From an uncultured Nitrospira sp. (GTDB lineage Bacteria; Nitrospirota; Nitrospiria; Nitrospirales; Nitrospiraceae): DNA of 33,356 nucleotides. The position numbers were made by a program, and so were the translations under genes. The notes under the pieces are model-generated. The model was not told where the DNA came from. It saw nothing but the letters and a program-made list of their open reading frames with translations, and made no database searches. Position 1 is the first letter of the stretch. The number at the start of each line of letters is the position of its first letter. The stretch is taken from the NCBI GenBank assembly GCA_902500715.1, contig CABVRO010000028.1, positions 1 through 33,356 on the forward strand, read 5' to 3'. Shown piece after piece: positions 16,761 through 23,800 of this stretch.

Positions 16761-18200
16761 TCATCCGTTGGCGGCTGGACGCTCATGTTGAGGCAGGAAT
16801 GCGTCGGGTTGTCTTGAGGGAGGCCGTGGAGGCAGTTTTCGCTCGCTCTCACGATGGGGTGAGCGTGCCTCTGCCGAGACATGTTCGATCTGTGTCGGTC
16901 GTATCAAACCGATGAACGTATGCGCACAGAGCGCCACAGTGGCGGCTTTCAGCAGCTGGGAGGCAAACTCCAAATGGAGATTGAGCTCCCAGTCAGACAG
17001 GGGTTCCTGATGCCCGTACGTAAAGATAAGGGTCGGTATGATCGCTCCGGCGCAAGCGATGCCTTGTGCGACACGGCTGGCCTGTCCCGACAATACGACG
17101 GCTGCCAATGGCATCACGAGGATGGCTGCGCCGTAGGGATGACTATGGTAAAGAATGATGAGGGTCGCCAAGAGCGTCAGGAGCATTTTCTCGGGAAAGT
17201 CGGCAGCCGACGCATTCCATGGCCCTCGCCAGACCCATCCGACGCAGAGTGTCGTGGCGATTCCGAGGCAGACCGTCAGAATGATCCCGCTCCGCCAATA
17301 GATGGTGGGATACCAATCCAGGACGATCGAGCGCCAGTTCAGCATGACGATGGGTGAATCGCCACGGAGCTGTACCATGTCACTAAAAGCCTGGGGATAG
17401 GCCAGGAGCGTTTGTATGCCTCCGGCCCAGAGAGAACCGCCCAGAATAACCGAACCGGTCGCCGCGACACCGGCAACCACCATCCAGCGGCCTTTCCATA
17501 GCAAGAGTAATCCAAGCAAGAGTCCATAGTGGGGTTTGATCAGGAGGCAGCCGAGCCAGAGGCCTGCCCGAAAATCCTGACCGGTGCGAAGCGCGAGATA
17601 ACATTCCGTGACCACCCACGCGAGGAGAATCTGGATTTGTCCCACGTGCAGATTGAGGACGATCGGATACGACCCCACGAACAGCAGCATGACCGTAGGT
17701 TTGTCGGCGCCTGGGCAATGTTGTGCGACACGCCTGCCGATCCACAAGGCCAGAAGCGAGTTGGCGCAGACCCAGAGAAGCACGCTCGTCGAGGGGGCTA
17801 TCCACGTGAGCGGTTGCATGGCCCACGCGAAGATCGGGGGATACGGCACGTGTGAGGCCCAGATCCCGGGGATGGCAGGATCGTAATGGGGATCATGCGC
17901 GTAGAGGTCCAGGAGATGTCGATACGCAACGTTGGTGACGGACTTGTCGTAAATCTTCGTGGGGTCGTCGCCGCCCATCACGGTCGCTTGAGCGAGGTAC
18001 AGGCCGTAGTCCGTCCCGATGCTGATAAATAGACCCGTCGCTTCATATGCCCGCCAGAGAAACAGGATTGTGCTGATGACCAAGGCGAGGGCCAGCCCAC
18101 GCCCAATCCAGACACGAATAGATGTCGAACCGGCAGGAGCCTTCGGCTGCAGAAATACCGGCAGCCCTGGGGTCATTTTGATGGATATGCTCTCGGACAT
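16761..18200 (-). CDS. GT87 (DUF2029) family membrane glycosyltransferase
   Basis: The product has 479 residues and many hydrophobic helices. After the first helix (about 30-50) comes GTDYGLYLAQA, the acidic motif of the family. It is followed by a loop with DPTKIYD and HVPYPPIFAW, which resembles the YPP motif common in GT87 proteins. The C-terminal 45 residues are hydrophilic and Pro/Arg-rich. It is the first gene of a two-gene unit with the paralogue at 15420-16748; the two are related in fold but clearly different in sequence, so they may act in sequence on one glycan. The start is the first ATG after an A-rich stretch, with only a weak GAGAG upstream. The gene lies on the same strand as the sortase operon, 333 bp beyond it. 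Confidence 0.8.
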   Translation of the reverse strand: MSESISIKMTPGLPVFLQPKAPAGSTSIRVWIGRGLALALVISTILFLWRAYEATGLFISIGTDYGLYLAQATVMGGDDPTKIYDKSVTNVAYRHLLDLYAHDPHYDPAIPGIWASHVPYPPIFAWAMQPLTWIAPSTSVLLWVCANSLLALWIGRRVAQHCPGADKPTVMLLFVGSYPIVLNLHVGQIQILLAWVVTECYLALRTGQDFRAGLWLGCLLIKPHYGLLLGLLLLWKGRWMVVAGVAATGSVILGGSLWAGGIQTLLAYPQAFSDMVQLRGDSPIVMLNWRSIVLDWYPTIYWRSGIILTVCLGIATTLCVGWVWRGPWNASAADFPEKMLLTLLATLIILYHSHPYGAAILVMPLAAVVLSGQASRVAQGIACAGAIIPTLIFTYGHQEPLSDWELNLHLEFASQLLKAATVALCAHTFIGLIRPTQIEHVSAEARSPHRESERKLPPRPPSRQPDAFLPQHERPAANG

Positions 18201-18533
18201 CTTTTTTAGCTCTCGGGCGCCGTGTGAGTAATCGCGTGGTCCATACGTTGAAGAGGGGCTGGGTAGGGCTCCTGAGGTGCTCTACGACGGTCACGGCGCC
18301 GCTTCCGGCGTCGCATGGCCAAATCCAGAATCGGAGGAGATGCATAGGTGGTTGTGCTGTGTCGCACACCGTCCCCCTATTCAGACACGTGGCAGCGGCA
18401 CCCATCCGTGCGAGTGTTCACAGGGTATCGATTGATAAATCAGACGATTGAGCTGCGCACTTAAGCTTGGGGGAGGCGGTAAGGCAGGCGAGGTCGCTAA
18501 GAGCAGGCGGCCGGCGACGAACGGCGGGTACGT
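18201..18533. other. Non-coding gap between sortase and GT87 genes
   Basis: No gene is supportable here. There is a 7-bp hairpin with one wobble pair (18295-18312: GGCGCCG, loop CTTC, CGGCGTC). It has no T-run on either strand. A promoter for the GT87 pair is expected in this gap, but no convincing sigma-70 or sigma-54 match was seen. Confidence 0.4.
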
Positions 18534-19157
18534 TCATGGACCGAGGGGCGCTTCCCCACGTACGGATTGTTCCTGTATCCGCTCGGCCCGCACCACGTAG
18601 CGTAGCGGCCCGCCTGCTTGGATGGCATCGAAGGGAAAACAGGTCACCAACACCAGATCCTCTGTATCTTGTCCCGTCGAAATGCCCTCTCGGCGCGAAT
18701 CCATGACCTGCTGATCGACCACGCGATAGTGCAGGGTGTTCCCGTCGCTTCCCGTCAGGGCGAGGCGATCGTTCAGTTTCACATTTTTCAAGAAACGAAA
18801 ATGCGTGTCCCGATGACCGGTCAGCATCACCGTGCCTTTCTGGCCTGGCAGGGCGCTGGACGTGACATGGCCGGGACCGAATGCCAGGGTCCGGCCATAT
18901 GCGCCGGCGAGGACGATCAAATCGACCGACGAGTGCTGTATACGAAGCCGCGCAACCGGCCAGGTATCGGCCCAGGGCCAGGGTTTCGGCATCGGGTCTC
19001 CCCTCAGGGCGCGGGACCAGGCCCGCTGCAGCAGGAACTGCGCGAGCCCGGCCTTGGCATAGATCCACGATCCCTCCCCGACCTGCCAGCCGCCGATGAC
19101 GAGGAGTCCTGCTACCAATATCGTCAGCAGGCGGGAGCCCGATCTCAGTCGGCTCAT
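18534..19157 (-). CDS. Class GN sortase
   Basis: The 207-residue protein has an N-terminal membrane anchor (about 10-27), then the sortase fold. The catalytic triad is visible: H115 in TGHRDTHF, C173 in LVTCFPFD and R186 in GPLRYVV. The single N-terminal helix, the WxxA-like linker (WIYAKAGLAQFLLQRAW) and the TCFPF active site fit the dedicated sortase class found mostly in Gram-negative bacteria. The enzyme cleaves one partner protein at its C-terminal signal and attaches or releases it at the membrane. I place the start at 19157, where ATGA overlaps the substrate gene's TGA behind AGAGGGG; an upstream in-frame start at 19181 is less likely. The overlap implies translational coupling to the substrate. 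Confidence 0.92.
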   Translation of the reverse strand: MSRLRSGSRLLTILVAGLLVIGGWQVGEGSWIYAKAGLAQFLLQRAWSRALRGDPMPKPWPWADTWPVARLRIQHSSVDLIVLAGAYGRTLAFGPGHVTSSALPGQKGTVMLTGHRDTHFRFLKNVKLNDRLALTGSDGNTLHYRVVDQQVMDSRREGISTGQDTEDLVLVTCFPFDAIQAGGPLRYVVRAERIQEQSVRGEAPLGP

Positions 19158-21292
19158 ACGACCCCTCTGCGGAATTGCCACAGCAAGCAGGCCGACAGGA
19201 GCGCTGCTGTCCCGAGCAGAATCTGCAGGTGTCCGTCGGTCGCAGTCCTCGGGAGGGTTGCGAGGGCGGTGAGGTTCTGCGCACGAGCCGGGTTATTTGT
19301 CTGGTCGCGCTCAGCAGCCGGGGAATCGGTCGGCCTGACCGGGGTAATATCGACGGCCACCAGGCTGGTGTAGGGGCTGACCAGGTGGTGAGTGAGGGCC
19401 ACGTCCAAGACGGCCTTTCGGATCGCCTCTTGGGCGCCGCCCTTGTAGGTCTCGTCTGTGAGTGCCGAGATTTTTTGCCTGGCCCAGTAGATCGAGAGTC
19501 CTCCATGAGCGGTGGCGTCGTTGAACGAGACCGGGAGCGACCAGGCTGCGGTTCCGAGCTGTCCGTGCAGCACAGCGTGTGCCGGCAGCGAATCGGCTTT
19601 GAGCGCGAGTACAATCGGCTCGCCTTCATACAGATCGGCGATCTTTACAGGGTACTGTTCCAGGCCCGACCATCCGGCTGCATCGATGGTGATGCCGTTG
19701 AGCACCGGGTGCTCAAGTTTTCTGAACAGGCCATCCAGCTTGTCCTTCACCTCGTTCACGTTGCCGATATAGGTAAATGTGCCGCGGCCTGATTCAGCGG
19801 TTTTGCGCATCAGATGACTGTTGGGCGTGGAGCCGATTCCGATGGTGAACAGGCGTCTGTTCCCCACGCGCTGGTGCAGCAGTTCGAAGAGCTCCTCCTC
19901 ATTGCCGACCTGTCCATCGGTGATGAGAATGATTTGCTGGAGCCGTGCGCTGTCCTGAGGACTCTTGAGGGCCTGCCTCAAGGCCGGAAGTATTTCCGTT
20001 CCCCCGTCGGCCGTGAGGCGTTCGGTGTACCGGATGGCTTGTTGCAGCGACTTGGTCGTGACGGGTTGCGGTAGGGGGAACAACGACCGGATCGTATGAT
20101 TGAATGGAATGATGTTGAAGCGATCCTGTGCGGTCAGCCGTGCGAGGGCGGCCGTTAATGACCCTTTGGCCTGTTCGATCGACGCGCCGGCCATGGACCC
20201 CGATCGGTCGATGACGAAGGTGATGTCGCGCGGAATCCGCGCCGCTTTTTCATTGTGCTGTGTTGGAGGAACGAGCATCAGCATGGCATAGCTCCCGCCG
20301 TCTTTCTGTTCGGTAAAGACGGTGGCCATCGGCTCGGTGCGTGGCGCCGGATGCCAGATGAGCTGAAAATCCCGATCAGCCGGTACTGCATCTTCCCGGA
20401 GACTGATCTCGTATCTGCCGTCCTGATCCTGAATGGTAATGATGGGGTGAAACGGCGACTCCACCTTGGACAGAGGAAAGCCCGGGTTGAGCGTGAGCGA
20501 CAGGCTCAGGGGGTTGATCGCGCCCTCCCCGGGTTGGTGTGTGGGCGGCGTAATCCGTGAGGCATCGGGAACACGATCGGTGTCCGGACTGGTGCCCGAT
20601 CCCCTGGGGCCTTGCCCTTCGACGGTCGCCGGTACGCCGGGGATGTACCGCGGCCCGACGGCCATGGGGAAGCGGAGTTGAAACTGTTCATGTTCGTAAC
20701 GGACGGTGTCCTGATATTCGAGTTCGATCGTCACATGTTCACCGGGCCCGATATTCGCGACTGACGTGGTGAACAGATTCGGACGTTCCTGTTCGACCAG
20801 GCCGGTCCGCTTCCCTTCCCGTTTCGCCTGGTCGTAGACTTGTTTCGCCTCCGCTCGTTCCTTGATCTGGCCCTCAATGATCCGTTCCCCGATTTTCATG
20901 CGGAGATGATCGACCGCGGCCGTCTCGGGAAGTGGGAACACGTAGATGCCTTCCAGCCAGTCGCCTTTCTTCCTGCTCGGGTTGGTGAACTCCTGCCGGA
21001 CGGTTGCGCGGGCAATCGTTCCCGTGACCGCGATCTGCACGTCAGTCTTGAGGATGGGCGCCGGTGTATAGCGTCCGGCTTGGTCGGTCCTGAACATCAA
21101 TGTGCCTTCCGTCACATCGGTGAGGCCCATGGTGGGAATAGTGCCTGTTCTGAGGGATTCGCCCGGTTCGGCGCAGGAGGTGGCCGGCAGGGGAGCGCCA
21201 AGTGCCAATGACAGAAAGAACGCACAGAGCGTGAGGCGGGCCGCAGAGGTTTTTGCGCGTTGTCGTAGAGGGCAGAAGCGGTCATTCAGCAT
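19154..21292 (-). CDS. Sortase substrate with VIT and vWA domains
   Basis: The 712-residue product begins with an export signal (about 20-42, ending in an ATSCA-like site). A VIT domain follows at about 75-210, with the EGIYVFPLPETAAVDHLRMKI and RTGLVEQERPNLFTTSVANI patterns also seen in inter-alpha-trypsin-inhibitor heavy chains. A von Willebrand A domain (about 355-530) has an intact MIDAS motif, D362-R-S364-G-S366. The C-terminus is a sorting signal: LPRTATDG (680-687), a hydrophobic helix and a final basic FRRGVV. This is the standard dedicated target of class GN sortases. GAGGA lies 5 nt before ATG 21292. The function of the family is unknown; an adhesive or surface-sensing role is inferred from the metal-dependent vWA fold. 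Confidence 0.92.
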   Translation of the reverse strand: MLNDRFCPLRQRAKTSAARLTLCAFFLSLALGAPLPATSCAEPGESLRTGTIPTMGLTDVTEGTLMFRTDQAGRYTPAPILKTDVQIAVTGTIARATVRQEFTNPSRKKGDWLEGIYVFPLPETAAVDHLRMKIGERIIEGQIKERAEAKQVYDQAKREGKRTGLVEQERPNLFTTSVANIGPGEHVTIELEYQDTVRYEHEQFQLRFPMAVGPRYIPGVPATVEGQGPRGSGTSPDTDRVPDASRITPPTHQPGEGAINPLSLSLTLNPGFPLSKVESPFHPIITIQDQDGRYEISLREDAVPADRDFQLIWHPAPRTEPMATVFTEQKDGGSYAMLMLVPPTQHNEKAARIPRDITFVIDRSGSMAGASIEQAKGSLTAALARLTAQDRFNIIPFNHTIRSLFPLPQPVTTKSLQQAIRYTERLTADGGTEILPALRQALKSPQDSARLQQIILITDGQVGNEEELFELLHQRVGNRRLFTIGIGSTPNSHLMRKTAESGRGTFTYIGNVNEVKDKLDGLFRKLEHPVLNGITIDAAGWSGLEQYPVKIADLYEGEPIVLALKADSLPAHAVLHGQLGTAAWSLPVSFNDATAHGGLSIYWARQKISALTDETYKGGAQEAIRKAVLDVALTHHLVSPYTSLVAVDITPVRPTDSPAAERDQTNNPARAQNLTALATLPRTATDGHLQILLGTAALLSACLLWQFRRGVV

Positions 21293-21339
21293 AGGATCCT
21301 CGTTTCGTCATGGTCGTGGATGAAGGATTGACGGCGGGT

Positions 21340-21374
21340 GTCCCCGGGAAGGACCTGGTGTCGTACCCGGGGAC
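21340..21374 (-). repeat. 9-bp GC-rich hairpin between pdsO and the substrate gene
   Basis: GTCCCCGGG (21340-21348) and CCCGGGGAC (21366-21374) are exact reverse complements around a 17-nt loop. The hairpin lies inside the 98-bp gap between the pdsO stop and the substrate start. No T-run follows on the minus strand, so it is more likely an mRNA-processing or stability element than a full terminator. Confidence 0.6.
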
Positions 21375-21390
21375 GATCCTCGCCAGCTGG

Positions 21391-22203
21391 TCAGTTGCCG
21401 TCGGTCGGCTCGGAAGTACGTTCCGCCGGCTCGGAGGTTGTGAGCGGAAGGCTCCCGTTGCTCGTGTCGGTCTGCCCGGTCTCAATCGAGAGGTCGAGAT
21501 TGTTCGAAAAGGTGTCGGGCACTGGTTCGGGGGCCACGGGGGGAATCGCCATGTGTTCCTGGCCGATCTTTCGCATCTCCACGTGCACCCGTCGATTCAT
21601 CTGGCGGCAGACGTCGCTGTTGTCGATGCAGAGGGCACCCTCTTCACCCAGGCTCACGGTGCGGATCGACGACTCCGGCACACCCAGTGCGATCAAGTGT
21701 TGTTTGACGGTTTCGGCGCGCTTCATACCCAGGATCTTGTTGAAGTTCATCGACCCCTGTTGATCGGTGTAGCCTTGGAGGAGGATCCCCCAGTCCCGCT
21801 CGCTCTTGAGGAATTCCGCATGGCGCTGCAAGGCGGCCTTCCCGTCGTCGGTTAGGCCCTTGCGGCCGATTTCAAAGTGAATATCGTCGTGCAGGATGTC
21901 GGTGCTTCGGGTGGCGAACGGGGCTGTGTCCACATGAGTCGTTGGAATCAAGGCTGAGACCGGCGTCTGGTCCGTGGGATCTTTCAGGACTTGCGAGACC
22001 TGGGCACTATTGAGGGCTTCTGCCGATGGATTGCTATGGGCCGCCTCATCCGCCTGGGAGTAGTACCAGAATGCGGACACGACGACGGCGAGGAACAACA
22101 CCAACCCGCTCAGGATATAGACATCCTTCATGTCCCGGTCGGGTCCGATGATGGTGGGAGTGACTGGTCCGGCGCTGACGCTGGCTGTGGGTGCTTTCTG
22201 CAT
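21391..22203 (-). CDS. pdsO: Sortase-associated OmpA-like protein (PdsO-like)
   Basis: The 270-residue product has a short cytoplasmic N-terminus, one membrane helix (about 28-47) and an acidic linker. An OmpA/MotB-type peptidoglycan-binding domain lies at about 105-215, with LQGYTDQQGSMNFNKILGMKRAETV and QMNRRVHVEM. A Pro/Thr/Glu-rich tail follows. Two Cys in the domain (ALCIDNSDVC) could form a disulfide. In Proteobacteria the dedicated sortase cluster includes an OmpA-like protein named PdsO; position and domain fit that role, though the membrane anchor here is a transmembrane helix. It probably tethers the system to the cell wall. AAGGAGC lies 8 nt before ATG 22203. It is the first gene of the three-gene sortase unit and lies downstream of a sigma-54-type promoter. 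Confidence 0.78.
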   Translation of the reverse strand: MQKAPTASVSAGPVTPTIIGPDRDMKDVYILSGLVLFLAVVVSAFWYYSQADEAAHSNPSAEALNSAQVSQVLKDPTDQTPVSALIPTTHVDTAPFATRSTDILHDDIHFEIGRKGLTDDGKAALQRHAEFLKSERDWGILLQGYTDQQGSMNFNKILGMKRAETVKQHLIALGVPESSIRTVSLGEEGALCIDNSDVCRQMNRRVHVEMRKIGQEHMAIPPVAPEPVPDTFSNNLDLSIETGQTDTSNGSLPLTTSEPAERTSEPTDGN

Positions 22204-22346
22204 GATCGCTTGCTCCTTGTGTTGTGGGCGGAGATGCCCCCGGCCCCGGGTGACTGATCGATGAATCGGCTGTCTGTTCCTGCGGGGCCGGCTTGGTGAT
22301 GCTCACCTCCTTCCTGCCGGGCTACCCGCCGTTGGCCGGTGCATAG

Positions 22347-22362
22347 AGCAAGGCGGAGGCCA
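22347..22362 (-). promoter_or_regulatory. Putative sigma-54 (-24/-12) promoter of the sortase operon
   Basis: On the minus strand the sequence is TGGCCTCCGCCTTGCT, against the consensus TGGCAC-N5-TTGCW. The -24 TGGC and the -12 TTGCT match fully with exact spacing; only two bases of the -24 element differ. It lies 144 bp before the pdsO start, on the same strand. The gene two positions upstream encodes a sigma-54 activator. About 85 bp farther upstream, GCGGGG-CTAT-CCCCGC (22448-22463) is a candidate activator-binding inverted repeat. Confidence 0.68.
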
Positions 22363-22447
22363 GGTGATCGAATCCATGAAACAGTTGGAATCACAGCGAG
22401 TTGCGAGAAACATGTGGATGCGGGTGAACAGTGCAACATGCGGGGAT

Positions 22448-22463
22448 GCGGGGCTATCCCCGC
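22448..22463. repeat. 6-bp inverted repeat upstream of the sigma-54 site
   Basis: GCGGGG and CCCCGC flank a CTAT loop. It is 85 bp upstream of the putative sigma-54 promoter and 79 bp downstream of the methyltransferase stop on the minus strand. It could be an activator site or a weak transcript end; no T-run is present. Confidence 0.4.
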
Positions 22464-22541
22464 TGGAACGAGGAGGCGAAACGTCGGTTTTAGACCACGT
22501 GACGGAAGGCGCGGATGGCTGTAAACGGAAGGCGCTGCCGG

Positions 22542-23693
22542 TTATGCATGACACCGATTCAGGCGCATGCCTTTCTGCACTCCCAGTCTCCACAGCGATG
22601 TGATCTCCGCCGCGCGGGCTGCGCGGAGCGGGTCGGCCTGATCGGAGGCGCGGGGATGATGCGGCCGGATATCGGTTTTCCCCAGGACGACGAGCCCGGC
22701 CTGATCGAACATGGCGAGTAACTCGGCCCTGGTTCGCAATTCCAGATGTTCGGCCAGGTCGGACAGCAGGAGCCAGCCTTCTCCTCCCGGTTCCAGGTGA
22801 GTGGCCAGACCGTTGAGAAATCCGGACAACATGCGACTTTCCGGATCGTAGATCGCCTGTTCGATCGGGGAGGTCGGCCGTGCCGGGACCCAAGGCGGGT
22901 TGCAGACCACGAGTGGCGCGTTGCCTTCAGGAAAAAGATCCGCCTGTACGACTTCCACTCGGTCGGTCAGTCCCAGGCGAGCAAGATTTTCACGGGCGCA
23001 AGCCAGGGCACGAGGGTCCTGGTCGGTGGCAACGATGTGTGAGACGCCACGGCGAGCCAGCACAGCCGCCAACACGCCGGTGCCGGTTCCGACGTCGAAG
23101 GCGAGCGAGCCGGCAGGGAGGGGCGTCTGAGCCACCAGATCCACATACTCGCTGCGGATCGGCGAAAACACGCCATAGTGGGGATGGATGCGATCGCCGA
23201 GGGCAGGGACGACAACCCCGTTCTTCCGCCATTCGTGCGCGCCGACCAGTCCCAGGAGTTCTCGAAGCGACACCAGGGCTTGCCCTTCACCGGGACCGTA
23301 GGCCTCCGTGCAGGCGAGTCGGAGATCGGGAGCGCGGCGGAGCGGAATTTCGTAGTCGCTCTTAAGCGGCACCAGGAGCATGCCGAGGATGCGGGCGCGG
23401 CGGGACTGAGTCTGCCGATGAAAATGGAAAGACTCTGCCGGCGAGGTGCCAGGTTTGGGAGGATGGCGGTCGGCACGCCGTGCCATGGCGTTGAGGAGCT
23501 GCCGGGCATTCTGGAAATCGCCCCGCCAGAGCAGCGCGGTTCCTTCGCAGGCCAGGCGGTGGGCCGCGTCGGCGGTCATGCTGTCGTCTGCAATGGTCAC
23601 ACGCGTTGGCGGTGGGGTTCCCCATTCCGAGCGCCAGCGCGCGGAGCAGGGCTCACCGGCTTCGGTCCAGCGTACCAGCGGAAGCGTCGTCAC
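22542..23693 (-). CDS. SAM-dependent methyltransferase, HemK/RlmG-like
   Basis: The product has 383 residues. The N-terminal half (1 to about 180) is not recognised. The C-terminal half is a Rossmann methyltransferase with motif I DVGTGTGVLAAVLA (about 196-209), an acidic strand end ATDQDPRAL, and the catalytic VVCNPPWVPA (about 260-268). The NPPW form is typical of enzymes that methylate amide or exocyclic nitrogen, as in release-factor, ribosomal-protein and rRNA guanine or adenine methyltransferases; the substrate is not known. I infer a GTG start at 23693 with AAGG about 8 nt upstream; no in-frame ATG extends the gene. It sits between the sigma-54 activator gene (107 bp upstream) and the sortase operon, on the same strand, so it may be co-transcribed with the activator. 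Confidence 0.78.
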   Translation of the reverse strand: MTTLPLVRWTEAGEPCSARWRSEWGTPPPTRVTIADDSMTADAAHRLACEGTALLWRGDFQNARQLLNAMARRADRHPPKPGTSPAESFHFHRQTQSRRARILGMLLVPLKSDYEIPLRRAPDLRLACTEAYGPGEGQALVSLRELLGLVGAHEWRKNGVVVPALGDRIHPHYGVFSPIRSEYVDLVAQTPLPAGSLAFDVGTGTGVLAAVLARRGVSHIVATDQDPRALACARENLARLGLTDRVEVVQADLFPEGNAPLVVCNPPWVPARPTSPIEQAIYDPESRMLSGFLNGLATHLEPGGEGWLLLSDLAEHLELRTRAELLAMFDQAGLVVLGKTDIRPHHPRASDQADPLRAARAAEITSLWRLGVQKGMRLNRCHA

Positions 23694-23800
23694 GACAGGA
23701 CCTTGTTCGCGGTGCGTCGCCCGCTGAAACGAATGTCTGACAAGGTGTGTCTCCTCAATAGGGTTCTGGTTTGGAATAAGAGTGGGCGCGTCGAGGCATT

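Noticed and set aside
18418..19629. Minus-strand 403-codon frame
   Set aside because: It overlaps the sortase and substrate genes in another frame, has Arg/Ser/Pro-rich shadow composition and no domain; the sortase triad and the vWA protein are in the other frames.
22046..22306. Small minus-strand gene starting at GTG 22306
   Set aside because: The GTG overlaps its own Shine-Dalgarno sequence, and the frame runs through pdsO out of frame with no recognisable product.
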